NCBI RefSeq assembly: GCF_036516095.1
Contig: NZ_DATBUM010000078.1
Span: forward strand, 1 to 17,003
Length of the DNA: 17,003 nucleotides
From: Fusobacterium_C sp036516095
Lineage (GTDB): Bacteria; Fusobacteriota; Fusobacteriia; Fusobacteriales; Fusobacteriaceae
Reading direction: 5' to 3'
Position numbers and translations under genes: made by a program. Under the pieces are notes generated by a model. That model made no database searches. It was not told the DNA's origin and saw only the letters and a list, made by a program, of their open reading frames with translations. This document shows positions 14,392 through 17,003 of this stretch, one piece after another. Within the stretch, counting starts at the first letter, position 1. Each line of letters begins with the position of its first letter.

Positions 14392-14472
14392 ATGTTTGAA
14401 GATTATGCCGTTGAATTATTATTGATGATTACTATGATAGCCGTTTGCAAACTGTTTATGATTAGTTTATAA
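14392..14472 (+). CDS. Putative 26-residue membrane micro-protein downstream of pepA
   Basis: A short ORF starting one base after the pepA TAG. It begins MFEDYAVELLLMITM and ends with LFMISL; after an acidic N-terminus (MFED) almost the whole chain is hydrophobic, interrupted by one Cys-Lys, consistent with a single membrane span. The ribosome site is excellent: AAGGAG (spanning the pepA stop region) with 7 nt to the ATG. The stop TAA is 17 bp before the acetyltransferase start, so the small gene fills the only gap of the operon. No family is recognised. A coincidental promoter-like pair overlaps its 3' half, so chance is not excluded. Confidence 0.5.
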   Translation: MFEDYAVELLLMITMIAVCKLFMISL

Positions 14473-14489
14473 AACACAGAGGAAGAAGA

Positions 14490-15635
14490 ATGAATATCGA
14501 AGAAAAAGCGAGAAAAATTTGGAAAACTTGTTTTCAAGATACGGAAGAAGAAATCAATTTCTATTTTACAAAACATTTTCAAGAAACACAATGGAAATAC
14601 CGAGGGGAAGGGGACACTATTTTATCTTCCCTCCATGCAAATCCCTATTCCGTTAAGATACAGGACACGATTTCTTCGTATCCCTATCTGGTGGGAGTTG
14701 CTACCCTGCCGGAATATCGAGGACAGGGACATATGACAAAGCTGCTGTTTGAAGAGATGTTGCAATTTCGGAAGCAAGGAAGTGATTTCTGTTTTTTACT
14801 TCCTATCAACCCCATGATATATCGTGGCTTCGGTTTTGAATATTTTTCCGGAAGGGAAGAATATACCTTTGACATTTCTCTACTTTCTTCTTTTCCAAAA
14901 AATTCTTCTACAACAATTGTAGAGCTCACAAAAGAAAATCTAAAAGAATATTGGGAGGATTGGAAGCGAATTTATTCGATTGCCATGCTTCCTTACACTT
15001 TTCACGAAGTAAGAGATTTTCACTCTTTTGAAAATTTATGGGAAGAAACGGAACTTTCTCAGGGGAAAGTCTATCTCTTCTATCAAAATACAAGACCTGC
15101 CGCCTATCTTATAATGCATGTGAAAGAAGATTGTATTCACATTCGGGAATTTTTAGGAACGAACCGTGAGGCCTATTCGTCTATGTTTTATTTTTTGAAA
15201 AGCTTTCAAGAATATTATTCTAAAATTCACATCAGCAGTCCTGAAAATTCTCATTTGGAATTTTTTTTAGAAAATCAATTGAAAGTAGAAAAAAAATCCT
15301 CTCCTCATTTTATGGGAAGGATTTTAGATGTCAAACTTTTTTTACAAAAATGTCAAATATCGGCTCCGGAAATTACCATATTCATTGAAGATCCTGTCTT
15401 GTTTGAAAACACCGGTTATTACACTTTAAACTCCGATATTTCTTTTACACAACATCAAGTGGAACACTATGATTTTCAAATCGGAATTCGAGAACTGCTT
15501 CCTCTCCTTCTCGGTTTTTTTACTTTTCGAGACTTACTACGTCTGGGAAAGATTAAATTACATTCCGTGGAACATTTGGAACAACTGGAAAAAATATTTC
15601 ATAAAAAATTTAATTACTTTCATCAATACTGGTAA
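14490..15635 (+). CDS. Eis-like GNAT N-acetyltransferase
   Basis: A 381-aa three-part protein of the Eis type rather than a single-domain GNAT. The first GNAT domain (about 1-130) contains the acetyl-CoA pyrophosphate loop VATLPEYRGQGHMTKLL (70-86) and PINPMIYRGFGFEYF (105-119), whose Tyr111 aligns with the general-acid Tyr of this family. A second GNAT-like domain spans about 140-275, and the C-terminal 275-381 resembles the SCP2-like domain, ending at Trp381; in Eis the C-terminal carboxylate is catalytic. Family members acetylate amines, including aminoglycosides and peptide lysines; the substrate here is unknown. The ribosome site is AGAGGA, 7 nt before the ATG. It probably shares the pepA transcript. 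Its 3' end overlaps the convergent nitroreductase gene by 26 bp. Confidence 0.85.
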   Translation: MNIEEKARKIWKTCFQDTEEEINFYFTKHFQETQWKYRGEGDTILSSLHANPYSVKIQDTISSYPYLVGVATLPEYRGQGHMTKLLFEEMLQFRKQGSDFCFLLPINPMIYRGFGFEYFSGREEYTFDISLLSSFPKNSSTTIVELTKENLKEYWEDWKRIYSIAMLPYTFHEVRDFHSFENLWEETELSQGKVYLFYQNTRPAAYLIMHVKEDCIHIREFLGTNREAYSSMFYFLKSFQEYYSKIHISSPENSHLEFFLENQLKVEKKSSPHFMGRILDVKLFLQKCQISAPEITIFIEDPVLFENTGYYTLNSDISFTQHQVEHYDFQIGIRELLPLLLGFFTFRDLLRLGKIKLHSVEHLEQLEKIFHKKFNYFHQYW

Positions 15636-16185
15636 GAAGCAGAGATTCTACAGGCAGCTTGAACACGGTGTGACGATTGTTTTCCTCTCGTTGATATTTT
15701 ACCGATAAATCCTGTGTACTTACCAAGTTGACTGTATCTTTCGCTTTTCCAATGGCTAATAGGAGAAAAGAAAAATATCCTTGAGGAAGTCCGAAAATCT
15801 TTTCGACTTCCTTTTTATTATAGGCTCCTAAGATACAACAAGCATAACCTAAATCTTGAGCAAGCAATGTCATACTTTGTAAGGCAATTCCCATATCTAC
15901 AAAATTCATTGCATTTGGTTTTTCGGAAGGATGACACAGCAGAATGTAGGCTGTCGGTGCTTCTTTTTCTTCCGGGTTCCAAGAGATGGCTCCTGCCCAT
16001 TTCGTTTCTTTAAAAATTCGTTGACACTTCTCCAAAGAATTTGTATACATAAAACGATTTTCCTGAGCATTTCTTGCAGAAGCACTGTAAGTCACGGCTG
16101 TAAGTATGTTTTTCAAATCCTCCTCTGGAATTTCTATTTGTTCAAAACTTCTATGACTTCTATTTTGTTTTATTTTTTCCAACAT
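15610..16185 (-). CDS. Nitroreductase-family FMN oxidoreductase
   Basis: A small flavoprotein expected to use NAD(P)H to reduce nitro groups, quinones or related electrophiles in the cytoplasm. The longest frame starts at 16278, but the ATG at 16185 has AAGGGGG 8 nt upstream and gives the canonical start MLEKIKQNRSHRSF (191 aa). FMN phosphate contacts are the RSHRS motif (9-13) and the SASARNAQ segment (34-41). Later come an alpha-helical GIALQSMTLLAQDLGYACCILG region (about 104-124) and FGLPQGYFSFLLLAIGKAKD, both typical of the fold. Several cysteines near 115-116 and elsewhere are not known catalytic residues. No convincing promoter is seen in the 100 bp upstream and there is no terminator at its 3' end. 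The physiological substrate cannot be deduced. Confidence 0.9.
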   Translation of the reverse strand: MLEKIKQNRSHRSFEQIEIPEEDLKNILTAVTYSASARNAQENRFMYTNSLEKCQRIFKETKWAGAISWNPEEKEAPTAYILLCHPSEKPNAMNFVDMGIALQSMTLLAQDLGYACCILGAYNKKEVEKIFGLPQGYFSFLLLAIGKAKDTVNLVSTQDLSVKYQREENNRHTVFKLPVESLLLTSIDESN

Positions 16186-16289
16186 CGTATTTTCCCCCTT
16201 CTCCTCTTTTCTCATAAACATATGATAATATTTGAAAACTCTTATGACTGAAGTTACAAATGTTCCTGCAGATTTCATAAAATATAAAG

Positions 16290-16314
16290 AAAAAAGGTCA
16301 TCCTCCGGATGACC
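16290..16314 (-). terminator. Rho-independent terminator of rpsT
   Basis: Minus-strand GGTCATCC-GGA-GGATGACC (arms 16314-16307 and 16303-16296) followed by TTTTTTCTTT. The perfect 8-bp GC-containing stem with uridine tract starts 15 bp after the rpsT stop and isolates rpsT from the nitroreductase gene. Confidence 0.95.
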
Positions 16315-16328
16315 CCTGTACTACCTCA

Positions 16329-16589
16329 TTAAAGTGTGTTTACTTTAGCGGCTAATCTTGCTTTCTTTCGAGAAGCTGTATTTTTTTTCATAATTCCTTT
16401 ACTTACAGCCTTGTCAAGTTCTTTATATGCTACGGATAAAGCATTCTTTGCTGTTTCCGCATCTTGTTCTTGTACTGCTGCAACTACTTTCTTATTCATA
16501 GTTTTTACTCTACTTTTTACTGCTTGATTTCTTTCTCGATTTCTTTCCGCTACTGCGACTCTCTTTTTAGCTGACTTTGAATTTGCCAT
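16329..16589 (-). CDS. rpsT: 30S ribosomal protein S20
   Basis: Primary 16S rRNA-binding protein of the small subunit, 86 aa, the normal length. Starts at ATG 16589 (MANSKSAKKRVAVAERNRER), the standard S20 N-terminus, with GGAGG 8 nt upstream. An in-frame extension to 16679 lies in the leader and is rejected. The protein is almost wholly helical and basic; the C-terminal GIMKKNTASRKKARLAAKVN is the conserved S20 signature. It has its own promoter, a structured leader of about 95 nt and a terminator, so it is a monocistronic unit placed directly behind etfA. S20 is known to limit its own translation in E. coli; whether this leader mediates that is unknown. Confidence 0.98.
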   Translation of the reverse strand: MANSKSAKKRVAVAERNRERNQAVKSRVKTMNKKVVAAVQEQDAETAKNALSVAYKELDKAVSKGIMKKNTASRKKARLAAKVNTL

Positions 16590-16623
16590 TTGAAAAACCT
16601 CCAAATTTATAAATAAATATTCA

Positions 16624-16673
16624 AAGATAACATAATCTCTTAGGATTAAGCTACAAAAGAGACACTTTATCTT
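16624..16673 (-). promoter_or_regulatory. rpsT leader stem-loop
   Basis: The 5' leader can form a two-tier hairpin. Outer arms AAGATAA / TTATCTT (16673-16667 with 16630-16624) and inner arms TCTCTT / AAGAGA (16662-16657 with 16641-16636) are separated by a small internal loop, with a 15-nt apical loop. It lies between the promoter and the ribosome site. A role in S20 autoregulation or mRNA stability is inference. Confidence 0.5.
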
Positions 16674-16691
16674 GTACAATGGACCAAAATT

Positions 16692-16719
16692 ATTATAGCA
16701 TATTTTTATAAAAAATCAA
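16692..16719 (-). promoter_or_regulatory. Sigma-70 promoter of rpsT with extended -10
   Basis: Minus-strand TTGATT (16719-16714), 16-bp spacer, and TATAAT (16697-16692) preceded by TGC. The -35 begins 4 nt after the etfA stop codon, and no terminator separates the genes. The -10 region TATGCTATAATAAT is identical to that of the DEAD-box helicase promoter. Confidence 0.85.
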
Positions 16720-16723
16720 TCTT

Positions 16724-17003
16724 TTATTTTGCTTTTAACATGGAAATTAACTTTGGTACCACTTCAAATAAATCCGCTACAATTCCAAAATCGGAAGAAC
16801 GGAAAGATTCCGCATTCGGATTATTATTTACCATAATAATATGTCTTGCCTGTTGCACTCCTGCCATATGTTGCATTGCTCCCGAAATTCCAAATCCAAG
16901 ATATAATTCCGGCTTAATAATTTTTCCGGTTTGTCCTATTTTTTCATATTCCGGTCTCCAACCGTTATCTACAACGGAACGAGTCACTCCTATCGTAGCT
17001 CCC
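16724..17003 (-). CDS. etfA: Electron transfer flavoprotein alpha subunit, C-terminal fragment
   Basis: The 3' end of a gene that enters from the right edge; the frame is open to the last base. About 93 residues are visible, starting GATIGVTRSVVDNGW. The apparent start at 16987 is an internal GTG, not the real start. This is the FAD-binding domain of EtfA: R in the VTRSVVD strand, IGQTGKIIKPELY, the diagnostic GISGAMQH motif, NNPNAESF, and the terminal DFGIVADLFEVVP. EtfAB carries electrons between acyl-CoA dehydrogenases and other redox partners, and in butyrate-forming anaerobes can bifurcate electrons between crotonyl-CoA and ferredoxin. etfB would be expected just outside the window. The visible part cannot tell bifurcating from ordinary forms. 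Confidence 0.95.
   Translation of the reverse strand, partial: GATIGVTRSVVDNGWRPEYEKIGQTGKIIKPELYLGFGISGAMQHMAGVQQARHIIMVNNNPNAESFRSSDFGIVADLFEVVPKLISMLKAK

Noticed and set aside
14445..14473. Possible promoter for the acetyltransferase (TTGCAA, 17 bp, TATAAA)
   Set aside because: The predicted transcript start would fall inside the ribosome site of the gene, leaving no usable leader; the small ORF and operon reading is simpler.
14403..14591. 62-aa minus-strand ORF opposite the small ORF and acetyltransferase start
   Set aside because: No ribosome site or family similarity; it covers two plus-strand starts and looks like an antisense shadow.
15469..15708. 79-aa plus-strand ORF spanning the convergent gene ends
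   Set aside because: It is an alternative frame of the acetyltransferase 3' end continuing into antisense of the nitroreductase, with no ribosome site.
16186..16278. 31-residue N-terminal extension of the nitroreductase
   Set aside because: The ATG at 16185 has a proper ribosome site and matches the family start; the extension has neither.
16590..16679. 30-residue N-terminal extension of S20
   Set aside because: It lies in the leader downstream of the promoter; the standard MANSKSAKK start with a GGAGG site is at 16589.
1..17003. Mobile element, CRISPR, prophage or defence island
   Set aside because: No transposase, integrase, terminal repeats, spaced direct repeats or defence-type domains are visible; all sizeable ORFs are explained by core genes.

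Overview
This window is ordinary chromosomal DNA from an AT-rich bacterium, most likely a member of Fusobacteriota. The composition looks less AT-extreme than F. nucleatum, so the F. necrophorum / F. gonidiaformans side of the genus is my best guess. That placement is inference: it rests on low GC, amino-acid and peptide-fermentation genes (a Dpp-type peptide importer, an M17 aminopeptidase, EtfA), a secreted MORN_2 protein, and strong AGGAGG ribosome sites. No rRNA, tRNA, CRISPR, insertion sequence, prophage or integrase is visible. Genes are densely packed, with no gene-free stretch longer than about 170 bp.

Layout on the minus strand, read right to left. The 3' end of etfA enters at the right edge. 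It is followed at once by rpsT, which has its own promoter, a structured leader and a clear terminator, and then by a nitroreductase. After a short plus-strand block comes a secreted MORN_2-repeat protein. Next is a four-gene run: DEAD-box RNA helicase, mltG, tilS, ftsH, with tilS and ftsH overlapping by 4 nt. Then come rpsO with its own promoter, leader and terminator, a YibE/F-family membrane protein, and a five-gene peptide importer operon dppA-B-C-D-F, with dppF cut by the left edge.

Layout on the plus strand: pepA (leucyl aminopeptidase), a probable 26-residue membrane micro-protein, and an Eis-like GNAT acetyltransferase. The acetyltransferase converges on and overlaps the nitroreductase by 26 bp.

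How the genes fit together. The dpp operon imports small peptides, PepA can hydrolyse them to amino acids, and EtfA belongs to the flavin electron-transfer step used in butyrate-type fermentation. The central minus-strand genes are housekeeping: RNA remodelling, peptidoglycan chain-length control, tRNA-Ile lysidine formation, membrane proteolysis and ribosome assembly. The most notable non-coding pattern is compact transcription wiring. The promoters of dppA, rpsO, the DEAD-box gene and rpsT each sit on, or within a few bases of, the stop codon of the upstream gene with no terminator between, so readthrough and local initiation are probably superimposed.

I found no convincing new defence, mobile or biosynthetic system. 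The leads most worth following are the small ORF after pepA, the SD-complementary leader of rpsO, the structured rpsT leader, the dppA/dppB intercistronic hairpin, the palindrome over the dppA promoter, and several start codons (ftsH TTG, mltG GTG) that a longest-ORF caller would get wrong.
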